Shown: positions 25,843 to 34,612 of the stretch, one piece after another
Numbering within the stretch: position 1 is the stretch's first letter
Layout of the letters: every line of letters begins with the position of its first letter
Source: an uncultured Prevotellaceae bacterium
Lineage (GTDB): Bacteria > Bacteroidota > Bacteroidia > Bacteroidales > Bacteroidaceae
Direction: 5' to 3'
DNA: 63,138 nucleotides
Assembly (NCBI GenBank): GCA_902788605.1
Contig: CADAKX010000020.1
Coordinates: forward strand, 1-63,138
Position numbers and translations under genes: made by a program
Notes under the pieces: generated by a model
Seen by the model: the letters and a program-made list of their open reading frames with translations, nothing else
What the model was told of the DNA's origin: nothing
Database searches by the model: none

Positions 25843-28416
25843 TTATTCTTTGACTAATTTGATAGCCGAGTTTAGACCGCTTGGCATCGGTTCCCATTGG
25901 TCGTAGGTTGTCTTCTTGTAGTTGATGTCCACAACGTTTATTTCTTCCATCTTACGCCATTTAACGCCTTGTCGATCAAGATTCGCAATGCGGTTGGCTG
26001 GCAGGTTGGTGACCTCTATGCAAAGTTCGTTGTTGCCCACTTTCAGGGCACCCTTGGTGTCGAGAATAAACGGCACAGACCAAGCGCATCCAATAAATTG
26101 ACCGTTGATAAATACTCGAGCAGATTCACGCACGTCACCTAAATCAATGCTCCATTGACCGTCGCCTAACTCTTTCTTCGATAACTTGAATGTTGTAGTA
26201 TACACGCCGGTACCCATCAAAGTGCGTGTCTCATCGTCTAGTTTTTCCCATGTTTGTAACGTGTCAATTCTGTATGATATATTCGTATTTCTAGATGACT
26301 CTATAAACGAGAGCGTCCAGGGGCCGCTGATGTTGATTTCTGCCGATTCACTTCTTTTGTCTAATGAAGATGTGTTGGTATGTAAATCTTTATCGAATAG
26401 TTGCAGAATCATCGACTCGCCACTTTTTAAGTGTATGGAAACTTTATTGTTTTCATCGTGATTACAACGGGCAATGTTTCCATTCAAAGGATTAAACCAA
26501 AGCGCATCTTCGAATGGAACAGCTATTGTCACATCCTCGTCGACGTCGTTGGGCGTCAAGTTTGCGATGAAATAGTGATATCCGTTGTCGTTCTTGCGTC
26601 GAATGGCTTTGAGCCCCAATGCGCTCTTCATGAGTTCTGGTTGCGCAAAGCGAGCCATGTCGGCTTCGTTCTCACCATAGATAACCATTGGCGATAAGCG
26701 TTCGAGTATCTTCTTGAGTTGAGGCGTAATTGTGGTGCCTGTTGGGATGACGATTGCTTTGTAGCTGGTGCCAGCCTCGGTGATGAGTCGGTTGCCGTCA
26801 TTCCTGACTTTTGCTAACAATTGGTCGCTAATATAGTCGCAGTCGTAGCCAGCCCTTTCAATAGCCAAAATACTTTTGATGAACTCGGGGGCCAATTGTC
26901 CCATTGCGTGGATAGAGAACTGCATGAGCAATTTTCCGGTGTTCTTTTTCCACATGTCGCGTACAGGCAGGTAGACAAGGAAGTCGTTGTCAGGCTGTCC
27001 CATCTGCAGGAAACTTTGGCAACGTGTTACGTAGTCCATAAAGAACGGCGCATCTCGCCAGATGCTGTTCGTGGGACTCATGTCAATAGAGGCATAAAAC
27101 TTCCATCCGGGCCATTTGTCGTCTTTTGGAGAATAACAAGTTCCGTGAAAAAACATGTGGTTGACACCAGCGCAGAACATCAGGTCGATGTCGGGCTTGA
27201 GTTGCGAAAGCGATGTGCGGAAATGCTCTGTGAGCCAAGTGAAAGTCTCGCTAGAGGTGTAGGGCTTTCCGCAGATATGAGCTGCAGATGGGGCATACTT
27301 CAGCATGGAGAAGTCACTATCGTTCTTGCGTGTTTTGCCGGGATCCTGTCGCAGACCCTTGATGCCGAAGTTAGAAAGGCCAAAGCCTTCAATCTCGGGT
27401 ATGTCAACAGCAGCATAGCAGTCAATAAGGTTGGCAGGCGAACCGTGAGCCTGATTGCGCGTGATGGCACCGTGCTTGTGTGCCCAGGCAGTCCACTGGC
27501 GTGTAAAATTCTCGAGGAGCAAATCGCCAAGTGTCTCACGATAGTCGCTTAAAACCTTTGATTCGTAGGCTAATAACTCGGGGAAATGGTTCTCAAGTTT
27601 ATAGCCACGGCGTTTCTCAAACTCATCAAGAAGGGTAGGGGTCCACGTGCCTGCCTCTACTTCGTACGAGTCGTTGAAGAATGTGTGGGGATAGGGTGTC
27701 TTGGTACGCTCAAAAGCCTGCTCAATATGTTGCAGGTAATGCGCCACGGCATTGCTATCGAAGTGGTCAATCACAAGTCCCTCACCGCCAGGGGCGGCAC
27801 GCTTCACCTTCATGACCCCATATTTGATATAAAGGGCAACGATGGACTGTGGTTTAAATGGCATGTTTTTGGGTATCGTAAGCTTGTTATTGCTCACTTG
27901 CGAAGTTACATCGAGGACCTGTCCATCGCCATAAACCATGACCTTTTCGAGAAAGGCGTTTTTGGCGTCGGAAGCATTCGGAGTGATGTCGAAAACTTCC
28001 TGCTTGCTGTCCACAACTGACTTGTTCACAAAAACAGCCTTGCAAGCACTTTCTTTCAAAGGCACCCATGGACCACCGAAAGGCCAGCCTGTGCCTGTGG
28101 CCATATCGAGTTCAATGTCATTGTGCTCCGCCTGTTGTTGTGTGTAGCGCAGCATATCGAGCCACTGGTCAGACAGATAGGCAATATTGTTCTTGTCGTT
28201 GCCTTGAACACCATAGATAGGTGTTATCTCAACAGCTCCAATTCCATGCTTGGCATACTCTGAGAGGTTCCAATTCAGGTTTTCCTTGTCGACAGCTGAG
28301 CCTAGCCACCACCACCTGGTGCCAGGCTTTGCTCCTGTTGTTGGCGTAGGCCAAGACTGGGCAGAGACAATAGTTGTCAGAGAAGTCAGCGTAATTATAA
28401 ATAGTAGTTTTTTCAT
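25843..28416 (-). CDS. glycoside hydrolase, GH106-like (alpha-L-rhamnosidase)
   Basis: Likely removes alpha-L-rhamnose from plant glycans such as rhamnogalacturonan. The 857-residue protein has a Sec signal peptide (MKKLLFIITLTSLTTIVSAQ). The GH106-type N-terminus follows, with TRWWWLGSAVD near residue 32 and DMATGTGWPFGGPWVP near residue 104. The central TIM-barrel region includes THVFNDSYEVE-like strands (HTFFNDSYEVEAGTWTP). The C-terminal part (about 690-857) is a jellyroll of the galactose-binding type (GPWTLSF ... GRVFINGQ-like ARVFINGQFIGCAWSVPF). It lies 6 nt after the CE12 esterase gene and is cotranscribed with it. No SusC/SusD pair is present nearby. Confidence 0.8.
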   Translation of the reverse strand: MKKLLFIITLTSLTTIVSAQSWPTPTTGAKPGTRWWWLGSAVDKENLNWNLSEYAKHGIGAVEITPIYGVQGNDKNNIAYLSDQWLDMLRYTQQQAEHNDIELDMATGTGWPFGGPWVPLKESACKAVFVNKSVVDSKQEVFDITPNASDAKNAFLEKVMVYGDGQVLDVTSQVSNNKLTIPKNMPFKPQSIVALYIKYGVMKVKRAAPGGEGLVIDHFDSNAVAHYLQHIEQAFERTKTPYPHTFFNDSYEVEAGTWTPTLLDEFEKRRGYKLENHFPELLAYESKVLSDYRETLGDLLLENFTRQWTAWAHKHGAITRNQAHGSPANLIDCYAAVDIPEIEGFGLSNFGIKGLRQDPGKTRKNDSDFSMLKYAPSAAHICGKPYTSSETFTWLTEHFRTSLSQLKPDIDLMFCAGVNHMFFHGTCYSPKDDKWPGWKFYASIDMSPTNSIWRDAPFFMDYVTRCQSFLQMGQPDNDFLVYLPVRDMWKKNTGKLLMQFSIHAMGQLAPEFIKSILAIERAGYDCDYISDQLLAKVRNDGNRLITEAGTSYKAIVIPTGTTITPQLKKILERLSPMVIYGENEADMARFAQPELMKSALGLKAIRRKNDNGYHYFIANLTPNDVDEDVTIAVPFEDALWFNPLNGNIARCNHDENNKVSIHLKSGESMILQLFDKDLHTNTSSLDKRSESAEINISGPWTLSFIESSRNTNISYRIDTLQTWEKLDDETRTLMGTGVYTTTFKLSKKELGDGQWSIDLGDVRESARVFINGQFIGCAWSVPFILDTKGALKVGNNELCIEVTNLPANRIANLDRQGVKWRKMEEINVVDINYKKTTYDQWEPMPSGLNSAIKLVKE

Positions 28417-28422
28417 CGTTGT

Positions 28423-29664
28423 TTAGTTGCCGTCAGGTTTTACATCTTCTACCATACGTGAGGGAGCCCATTTAAACGTCTTCCAATCGTCGGGCTGAGC
28501 GGGATTAAAGTCCTGCCAATCTTTACGCAGATATTTCGCAATAGGTAAATCCAGCTCTTTGATTCCCATCACCACGCATTTTGCTACTTCGTAGGCGCCA
28601 TAGGGGTTAAAATGTGTGTTATCGGCCAACTCGCGGCCATACATACTCTTTGGATAGTGGACCAACGCACGTTTGGAGTCCTCGAATCCTAGGGTTTCGA
28701 AGAATACTTTCGTCTTTTTGTTTAAGTCAATTAGGGGCACATGTTCTTTCTCTGCTACCATTTTCATCGCTGCGGGGAAATCTCCGTGTGTGTTCATAAT
28801 GGTTTTGTTGTCCTTGTCGAAAAAGCGTCGTTGCGTGGGCGTGCAGAATATGATATCTGCACCCTTAGCACGAACCTCGTCAATGAAAATCTTCAGTTGG
28901 TATTGATAATGATACCAGGCCCCGTCACCGGCACGCTTTTCTTTTTCATCGTTATGGCCAAATTCCACAAACACATAATCACCCTTTTTGAGGGTCGACA
29001 GAATCTTGTCCAGTCTATTTGAGGCGATGAACGTGCGGGCGGTGAGACCACTTTCGGCATGATTCGAGATGGCCACATCGGGGCCAAACCAACGTGTAAT
29101 CATCTGTCCCCACGAGGCCCAGGGCTCGTAGTTCTGGTCAACAACAGTAGAGTTTCCGCAGAGGTAAATCGTAGGTATGTCAACCTTCTCGATGTGAAGG
29201 CTTTTGACTGCTGGGTTTGATCCGTTGAACTCTAAAGTTAACTTGTTATCCCAAACCATATAGTCTTTCTCGCGCGGTTTTATTTTAACTTGTTTTGTGT
29301 CAGATATATACGTAGAGCGCTTGTTAACAACAAACACGACTTTTTTTGTGTCTTTTGATTTGGCTGTTTGGATGTTTTCTGCCATTAATCTGCGACCTTC
29401 TGCTCTTACGGTATTGTCGGAATTCTTCTTGCCTCCAAGGACTACCTCGACTCGATAATTGCCATCGGGCACTTTTACGGAGAAATAGAAAGGCTCGGTG
29501 CTGCTTTTGATGCAAGGGGCGGGTAGAATGTCGAATCCAAATCCGATGCTGTCGTTATATACTGGTTGCGGCTTCGTGAGGTCGAAGTCGAAACATTGCG
29601 CAGCCACTTGTATGGGAAGTGTGGCGATTAGCGAAATAAGTAAGTTTTTGGTTATTGTTTTCAA
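28423..29664 (-). CDS. rhamnogalacturonan acetylesterase-like (SGNH, CE12)
   Basis: Probably removes acetyl groups from rhamnogalacturonan so that lyases and rhamnosidases can act. The 413-residue exported protein has an N-terminal beta-sandwich (about 22-160) and an SGNH hydrolase domain. Block I is YLCGNSTVVDQ (catalytic Ser in GNS), followed by block II SNHAESGLTART, block III EFGHNDEK and the catalytic D/H pair in ADNTHFNPYGAYEV. No ATG precedes the signal peptide, so translation starts at TTG 29664 (MKTITKNLLISLIATLP). First gene of the CE12-GH106 pair, with a clear promoter at 29696-29726. Confidence 0.87.
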   Translation of the reverse strand: MKTITKNLLISLIATLPIQVAAQCFDFDLTKPQPVYNDSIGFGFDILPAPCIKSSTEPFYFSVKVPDGNYRVEVVLGGKKNSDNTVRAEGRRLMAENIQTAKSKDTKKVVFVVNKRSTYISDTKQVKIKPREKDYMVWDNKLTLEFNGSNPAVKSLHIEKVDIPTIYLCGNSTVVDQNYEPWASWGQMITRWFGPDVAISNHAESGLTARTFIASNRLDKILSTLKKGDYVFVEFGHNDEKEKRAGDGAWYHYQYQLKIFIDEVRAKGADIIFCTPTQRRFFDKDNKTIMNTHGDFPAAMKMVAEKEHVPLIDLNKKTKVFFETLGFEDSKRALVHYPKSMYGRELADNTHFNPYGAYEVAKCVVMGIKELDLPIAKYLRKDWQDFNPAQPDDWKTFKWAPSRMVEDVKPDGN

Positions 29665-29695
29665 GTTTGTAAGTTTGTTATGTTAATTTGTGCTG

Positions 29696-29726
29696 CAAAA
29701 GTACTCTTTTTTTTTAAAAAGGCAAA
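29696..29726 (-). promoter_or_regulatory. CE12-GH106 promoter
   Basis: -7 TACTTTTG (plus CAAAAGTA 29696-29703) and -33 TTTG (plus CAAA 29723-29726), 19 bp apart, 32 nt before the TTG start. Confidence 0.72.
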
Positions 29727-29768
29727 AAGATTTTGGTAAAATATGTCTTTTGTTTGCAAATTAATTGC

Positions 29769-29776
29769 TACCTTTG
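29769..29776 (+). promoter_or_regulatory. nuo operon promoter, -7 box
   Basis: TACCTTTG followed by CACC, 46 nt before nuoA. A TTTG lies upstream at 29749-29752, 16 bp away, which is short for a -33 element. It is divergent from the CE12 promoter. Confidence 0.7.
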
Positions 29777-29822
29777 CACCGCCTTTAAAACAGACGATAT
29801 TGTTATAACATTAAATAGTTTT

Positions 29823-30173
29823 ATGAATTTCACGATGTTAATTACCGTCCTGGTGACGGCTATTACACTGGTGGCAGCAGCTTACGTTACGGCGAAACTA
29901 TTGGGTCCACGTTCCTATAATAAGGTTAAGGGTGAACCGTTTGAGTGCGGTATTCCTACACGTGGTTCCAGCTGGATTCCCATTAACGTGGGCTATTATT
30001 TATTTGCCATCCTCTTTCTCATGTTCGATGTAGAGACTGTGTTTCTGTATCCATGGGCAGTAGTAGTGAAGGACTTCGGACCGATGGCCTTGCTGTCAAT
30101 CGGGTTCTTCCTGGTAGTATTAGTATTTGGCTTGGCTTATGCTTGGCGGAAAGGAGCACTGGAATGGAAGTAA
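29823..30173 (+). CDS. nuoA: NADH-quinone oxidoreductase subunit A
   Basis: A small membrane subunit of complex I at the junction of the peripheral arm and membrane arm. The 116-residue protein has three helices (about 2-24, 58-80, 88-108). The conserved loop KGEPFECGIPTRGSSW corresponds to the region with the quinone-channel-facing cysteine. FDVETVFLYPWA with its acidic pair is typical of NuoA. ATG 29823 (MNFTMLITV) is chosen over an earlier in-frame ATG at 29733 that precedes the promoter. It overlaps nuoB by 10 nt. Confidence 0.95.
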   Translation: MNFTMLITVLVTAITLVAAAYVTAKLLGPRSYNKVKGEPFECGIPTRGSSWIPINVGYYLFAILFLMFDVETVFLYPWAVVVKDFGPMALLSIGFFLVVLVFGLAYAWRKGALEWK

Positions 30174-30868
30174 GAAAACCGACTATCAAGTCTCTTCCAT
30201 ACGACGAGTTCAAGGATAACGAGTCGTTGGAGAAAATCGTTGACGAACTTCATGAGGGTGGTGTCAACGTGGTAACAGGTAACTTGGATTCCCTGATTAA
30301 CTGGGGACGTTCTAACTCGCTTTGGTCACTCACGTTTGCTACTTCATGTTGTGGTATTGAATTCATGGCTTGTGGTTGTTCGCGCTATGATTTTTCTCGT
30401 TTCGGATTCGAGGTAACACGTAACTCTCCTCGTCAAGCCGACCTTATTATGTGTGCCGGCACCATTACCCACAAGATGGCTCCTGCCTTGAAGCGTCTTT
30501 ACGACGAGATGGCCGAGCCTAAGTATGTGGTAGCTGTTGGCGGATGTGCCATCAGCGGTGGCCCCTTCAAACAGAGTTATCATGTGGTGAAGGGTATCGA
30601 GGAGATTGTTCCTGTGGATGTGTTCATCCCTGGTTGTCCTCCCCGTCCGGAGGCCATCCTCTATGGCATGATGCAGTTGCAGCGTAAGGTGAAGATTGAG
30701 AAGTTCTTCGGCGGTGCAAACCACAAGCAGACCAAGGAAGAGGCCGCTCTTGGCGTCTCTAACGAAGAGCTGACGTACGGACGCGGTGGCAAGAAGCCCA
30801 TCGTGGTGACCGAGGTGCCTGCAGAGTTTACAGAAACCCTTAAAAAAGAACAGGAGGAAGCGAAATGA
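30164..30868 (+). CDS. nuoB: NADH-quinone oxidoreductase subunit B
   Basis: Carries iron-sulfur cluster N2, the last carrier before quinone. The 234-residue protein has the ligand cysteines in ATSCCGIEFMACG, LIMCAGTI and FIPGCPPRPEA. ATG 30164 (MEVRKPTIKSL) lies inside the nuoA end and the frame is intact. A C-terminal extension after about residue 180 (NHKQTKEEAALG... EEAK) is longer than in proteobacterial NuoB and is charged. The stop overlaps the nuoCD start by ATGA. Confidence 0.96.
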   Translation: MEVRKPTIKSLPYDEFKDNESLEKIVDELHEGGVNVVTGNLDSLINWGRSNSLWSLTFATSCCGIEFMACGCSRYDFSRFGFEVTRNSPRQADLIMCAGTITHKMAPALKRLYDEMAEPKYVVAVGGCAISGGPFKQSYHVVKGIEEIVPVDVFIPGCPPRPEAILYGMMQLQRKVKIEKFFGGANHKQTKEEAALGVSNEELTYGRGGKKPIVVTEVPAEFTETLKKEQEEAK

Positions 30869-32430
30869 AACTGAATCATCTTGTATTTGACTTTGACAAG
30901 TTCGCACAGGAGATGCAGAACTTGAAAGACAAGAAGCACTTCGACTTCCTGGTGACCATCGTCGGCGAGGACTTCGGCGAGGAAGAAGGACTTGGTTGTG
31001 TGTATATCCTCGAGAATACCGAGAATCACGAGCGCGTCAGCGTGAAGATGCTGGCTAAGGTGGTTGATGGCGAGAGCGTCATTCCTACAGTTGTAAACAT
31101 CTGGAAGGGGGCCGACCTCCTGGAGCGTGAGTGTTTCGATTTCCTCGGCATCAAGTTCCTGGGACATCCCGACATGCGTCGCCTGTTCCTGCGCAACGAT
31201 TTCAAAGGATACCCCCTTCGCAAGGATTTCCAGGCCACTAACGAGTATACACTTGAGGACGACAACGAGCCCGACTTCGGACTGGAGTATTCGCTTGACC
31301 GCGACGGTCGCCTGCAGAAGAAGGAGAATAAGCTCTTCACTTCCGACGACTATGTGATTAACATCGGCCCTCAGCACCCCTCAACCCACGGTGTGCTCCG
31401 CTTGCAGACCGTGCTGAATGGTGAGACCGTCAAGCGCGTTTATCCTCATCTGGGGTATATCCATCGTGGCATCGAAAAGATGTGGGAGTCTATGACCTAT
31501 CCTCAGACGCTGGCTCTAACCGACCGTCTGAATTATCTCTGTGCCATGCAACAGCGTCACGCGCTGGTGGGCGTCATCGAGGAAGCAATGGAGGTTGAGT
31601 TGACCGACCGTATCCACTATATCCGTACCATCATGGACGAGCTTCAGCGTTTGGACAGTCACCTGCTGTTCACCTCATGCTGTGCTCAGGATCTGGGTGC
31701 GCTCACCGCCTTCCTTTATGGCATGCGCGATCGTGAGCATGTGCTCAACGTGATGGAGGAGACCACTGGTGGACGCCTCATTCAGAACTATTATAGAATA
31801 GGTGGCCTGCAGGACGACATTGATCCTAACTTCGTGAACAACGTGAAGGAGCTCTGTAAGTACCTGCGTCCGATGATTAAGGAATACATGGACGTGTTTG
31901 GTGACAACATCATTGCCCACAACCGTCTGGAGAATGTAGGTCCTATGTCGATGGCCGACTGTATTAATTATGGTGTAACAGGTCCTGCCGGTCGTGCTTC
32001 TGGTTGGAAGAACGACGTTCGCAAGAACCATCCTTATGATATGTATGGTAAGGTGGACTTCGAGCAAATCACCCTCGATACCTGCGACTCTATGGGTCGT
32101 TATTTGGTTCACATCAACGAGATGTATCAGAGCTTGAATATCATAGAGCAACTCATTGACAATATTCCCGAGGGCGACTTCTGTGTGAAGCAGAAGCCCA
32201 TCATCAAGGTGCCCGAGGGACAGTGGTATTTCTCTGTAGAGGGTGCTGCAGGTGAGTTTGGCGTATACCTCGATTCAAAGGGCGACAAGAGTCCATACCG
32301 CATGAAGATGCGTCCTATGGGTCTATCGCTCGTTGGTGCACTCGACCCCATGCTGCGCGGTCAGAAGATTGCCGACCTGGTGACCACTGGTGCAGCTATT
32401 GATATTGTTATACCTGACATCGACAGATAA
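30865..32430 (+). CDS. nuoCD: fused NADH-quinone oxidoreductase subunits C and D
   Basis: The 521-residue fusion has an N-terminal 30-kDa (NuoC) part, about 1-130, including WKGADLLERECFDFLGIKF. The 49-kDa (NuoD) part follows from about residue 150, with NIGPQHPSTHGVLRL, the quinone-site HPSTHG histidine and the GGRLIQNYYRIGG stretch. NuoD ends in DPMLRGQKIADLVTTGAA-like sequence and IVIPDIDR. The C-D fusion and lack of nuoE, F and G in the operon fit the 11-subunit-type Bacteroidota complex, which takes electrons from a donor other than a NuoEFG NADH module. The physiological donor cannot be read from the sequence. Confidence 0.95.
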   Translation: MKLNHLVFDFDKFAQEMQNLKDKKHFDFLVTIVGEDFGEEEGLGCVYILENTENHERVSVKMLAKVVDGESVIPTVVNIWKGADLLERECFDFLGIKFLGHPDMRRLFLRNDFKGYPLRKDFQATNEYTLEDDNEPDFGLEYSLDRDGRLQKKENKLFTSDDYVINIGPQHPSTHGVLRLQTVLNGETVKRVYPHLGYIHRGIEKMWESMTYPQTLALTDRLNYLCAMQQRHALVGVIEEAMEVELTDRIHYIRTIMDELQRLDSHLLFTSCCAQDLGALTAFLYGMRDREHVLNVMEETTGGRLIQNYYRIGGLQDDIDPNFVNNVKELCKYLRPMIKEYMDVFGDNIIAHNRLENVGPMSMADCINYGVTGPAGRASGWKNDVRKNHPYDMYGKVDFEQITLDTCDSMGRYLVHINEMYQSLNIIEQLIDNIPEGDFCVKQKPIIKVPEGQWYFSVEGAAGEFGVYLDSKGDKSPYRMKMRPMGLSLVGALDPMLRGQKIADLVTTGAAIDIVIPDIDR

Positions 32431-32436
32431 ACGACT

Positions 32437-33534
32437 ATGGAACATATATTTGATTTCTCACAAGTAACTACTTGGTTCCACGAACTGCTGATACAGACTC
32501 TGGGACTGAGCGAGTTCTTTGCGATTCTTATTGAGTGCGTGCTCGTGGGTGCTGCCATCCTGGGTGCTTATTCGGTAATCGCTATGATACTAATCTTTAT
32601 GGAGCGTAAGGTGTGTGCCTACTTCCAGTGCCGTATTGGCCCGGTTCGCGTAGGACCTTGGGGCTTGCTGCAGGTGTTGGCCGATGTGTTGAAAATGCTT
32701 ATCAAGGAGATTTTCTTCGTTGACAGGGCCGATAAACTGCTTTATATTGTAGCTCCCTTCCTGGTTATCATCGGTTCGGTTGGCGCTTTTGCTTTCCTGC
32801 CCTGGAACCGTGGTGCTCACATCCTCGATTTCAATGTAGGTATCTTCCTGCTCACCGCCATCTCATCTATTGGCGTTGTAGGTATCTTCCTCGCCGGTTG
32901 GGGCTCTAACAACAAGTATTCTGTGGTTTCGGCCATGCGTGCTGCTGTGCAGATGATTTCTTACGAGATGTCACTCTGCCTCTGCCTCATCACGGCTGTC
33001 ATCCTGACAGGCACCATGCAGGTGAGCGGCATCGTAGAAGCTCAGGCCGGTCCTTGGGGATGGCTCATCGTCAAGGGTCACGTGCCTGCCATCATCGCAT
33101 TCTTGGTGTTTCTTATCGCTGGAAATGCCGAGGCCAACCGTGGCCCGTTCGATATGGCCGAGGCCGAGAGTGAGTTGACTGCTGGTCACCACACCGAGTA
33201 TTCTGGTATGGGCTTCGGCTTCTTCTACCTGGCCGAGTTCCTCAACCTCTTTATTATTGCCGGCATCGCTGCTACCGTATTCTTGGGCGGCTGGGCACCC
33301 ATTCAGATTGGTGTCGAGGCTTTCGATGAGGTGATGCAGTATATCCCTGGCATTGTGTGGTTCATGGGTAAGGCCTTCCTGTTGGTTTGGCTGCTCATGT
33401 GGATTAAGTGGACGTTCCCCCGTCTGCGTATCGACCAGATTTTGAAGTTAGAGTGGAAGTACCTGATGCCGCTGGCACTCATCAACCTGGTGCTGATGAC
33501 TGTCATTGTGGCCTTCGGACTTTATATTAAATAA
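32437..33534 (+). CDS. nuoH: NADH-quinone oxidoreductase subunit H
   Basis: A membrane subunit that forms much of the quinone chamber. The 365-residue protein has about eight helices. Conserved segments are ERKVCAYFQCRIGPVRVGPWG, the loop with KMLIKEIF, the acidic loop RGPFDMAEAESELTAGHHTEYSG, and the C-terminal KWTFPRLRIDQILKLEWKYL. It starts 6 nt after nuoCD and ends 11 nt before nuoI. Confidence 0.96.
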   Translation: MEHIFDFSQVTTWFHELLIQTLGLSEFFAILIECVLVGAAILGAYSVIAMILIFMERKVCAYFQCRIGPVRVGPWGLLQVLADVLKMLIKEIFFVDRADKLLYIVAPFLVIIGSVGAFAFLPWNRGAHILDFNVGIFLLTAISSIGVVGIFLAGWGSNNKYSVVSAMRAAVQMISYEMSLCLCLITAVILTGTMQVSGIVEAQAGPWGWLIVKGHVPAIIAFLVFLIAGNAEANRGPFDMAEAESELTAGHHTEYSGMGFGFFYLAEFLNLFIIAGIAATVFLGGWAPIQIGVEAFDEVMQYIPGIVWFMGKAFLLVWLLMWIKWTFPRLRIDQILKLEWKYLMPLALINLVLMTVIVAFGLYIK

Positions 33535-33545
33535 GGTATAGCAAA

Positions 33546-34091
33546 ATGGAAGATAATAAATCATATTTCGGAGAAATAGGGCACGGCATCAAGACGTTGG
33601 CCACCGGTATGAAGGTCACCATCGGTGAGTATTTCAAGGACTACTGGACCAACAAGTGTACCGAGCAGTACCCTGAGAACCGTAAGACCACACTCCACGT
33701 GTCAAAGCGTCATCGCGGACGTCTGGTCTTCAAGCGCAACGAAGACGGCGCCTATAAGTGCACAGCCTGCACACTGTGTGAGAAGGCTTGTCCTAACGGC
33801 ACTATCAAGATTACGGCCCACATGCAGGAGGATCCTGAGACGGGAAAGAAAAAGAAGGTGCTCGACGATTATCAGTACGACCTGGGCGACTGCATGTTCT
33901 GTCAGCTCTGCACCAATGCCTGCAACTTCGACGCCATCGAGTTCACCAACGATTTCGAGAATGCCACGTTCAGTCGTGACTCTCTGGTGCTCCACCTCGA
34001 CAAGGAGGTTTATCAGGGCGGTTCACTGCCCAACATCTTGGAGGGTGGCGCTGACTGGCAGGTCGGTAAGTTTAACACTAAAAAGAAGTAA
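33546..34091 (+). CDS. nuoI: NADH-quinone oxidoreductase subunit I
   Basis: A ferredoxin-like subunit with clusters N6a and N6b that passes electrons to NuoB. The 181-residue protein has two CxxCxxCxxxC motifs: CTACTLCEKAC (about 76-86) and CMFCQLCTNAC (about 118-128). The N-terminal amphipathic region anchors it to the membrane arm. The charged insert between the clusters (QEDPETGKKKKVLDD) is longer than in E. coli. Spacing to the neighbours is 11 and 8 nt. Confidence 0.95.
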   Translation: MEDNKSYFGEIGHGIKTLATGMKVTIGEYFKDYWTNKCTEQYPENRKTTLHVSKRHRGRLVFKRNEDGAYKCTACTLCEKACPNGTIKITAHMQEDPETGKKKKVLDDYQYDLGDCMFCQLCTNACNFDAIEFTNDFENATFSRDSLVLHLDKEVYQGGSLPNILEGGADWQVGKFNTKKK

Positions 34092-34099
34092 ACTGCACT

Positions 34100-34609
34100 A
34101 TGGCTAGTATAGTAGTATTTTCTATTCTCGCTCTTGTCATTCTGGGTTCAGCCCTGTTGTGTGTGACAACGAAGCGAATCATGAGAGCCGCCACCTATAT
34201 GTTGTTCGTGCTCTTTGGGGTAGCAGGTCTTTACTTCCTGCTCGATTACACCTACCTGGGTGCTGCTCAGATTGCTGTTTACGCTGGTGGCGTAACGATG
34301 ATCTATGTATTTGCAATCCAGTTGGTTAGCAAGCAGACACTGCAGGGTATGGTAGAGCATATAAAGTGCTCACGCATGCTTCAGGGCTTGCTTCTCTCTG
34401 TGGTAGGTCTGGCAACGGTAGCTGTTGTTTTCCTGAAGAACAGCTTTATCAGCGCCGCTACGACCGACGAGTTGCCTATGGATCAGATTGGAACCGCCCT
34501 GCTGGGTAGCGAAAAGTATCAGTATGTGTTGCCGTTCGAGTTTATCTCAGTATTCCTGCTGGCATGTATCATCGGCGGTTTGGTTGTATCACGTAAAAAG
34601 GAGGATTAA
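34100..34609 (+). CDS. nuoJ: NADH-quinone oxidoreductase subunit J
   Basis: A membrane subunit with five predicted helices in 169 residues. Helix 3 has the pi-bulge region typical of NuoJ (AAQIAVYAGGVTMIYVFAI, about 56-74). It begins 8 nt after nuoI and ends 3 nt before the nuoK-L reading frame. Confidence 0.94.
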   Translation: MASIVVFSILALVILGSALLCVTTKRIMRAATYMLFVLFGVAGLYFLLDYTYLGAAQIAVYAGGVTMIYVFAIQLVSKQTLQGMVEHIKCSRMLQGLLLSVVGLATVAVVFLKNSFISAATTDELPMDQIGTALLGSEKYQYVLPFEFISVFLLACIIGGLVVSRKKED

Positions 34610-34612
34610 GCT

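Noticed and set aside
30661-31377. Long antisense frames across nuoB/nuoCD and similar long minus frames over panC, tgt and pfp
   Set aside because: They are shadows of highly biased codons in strongly expressed genes; the coding strand has the family motifs.
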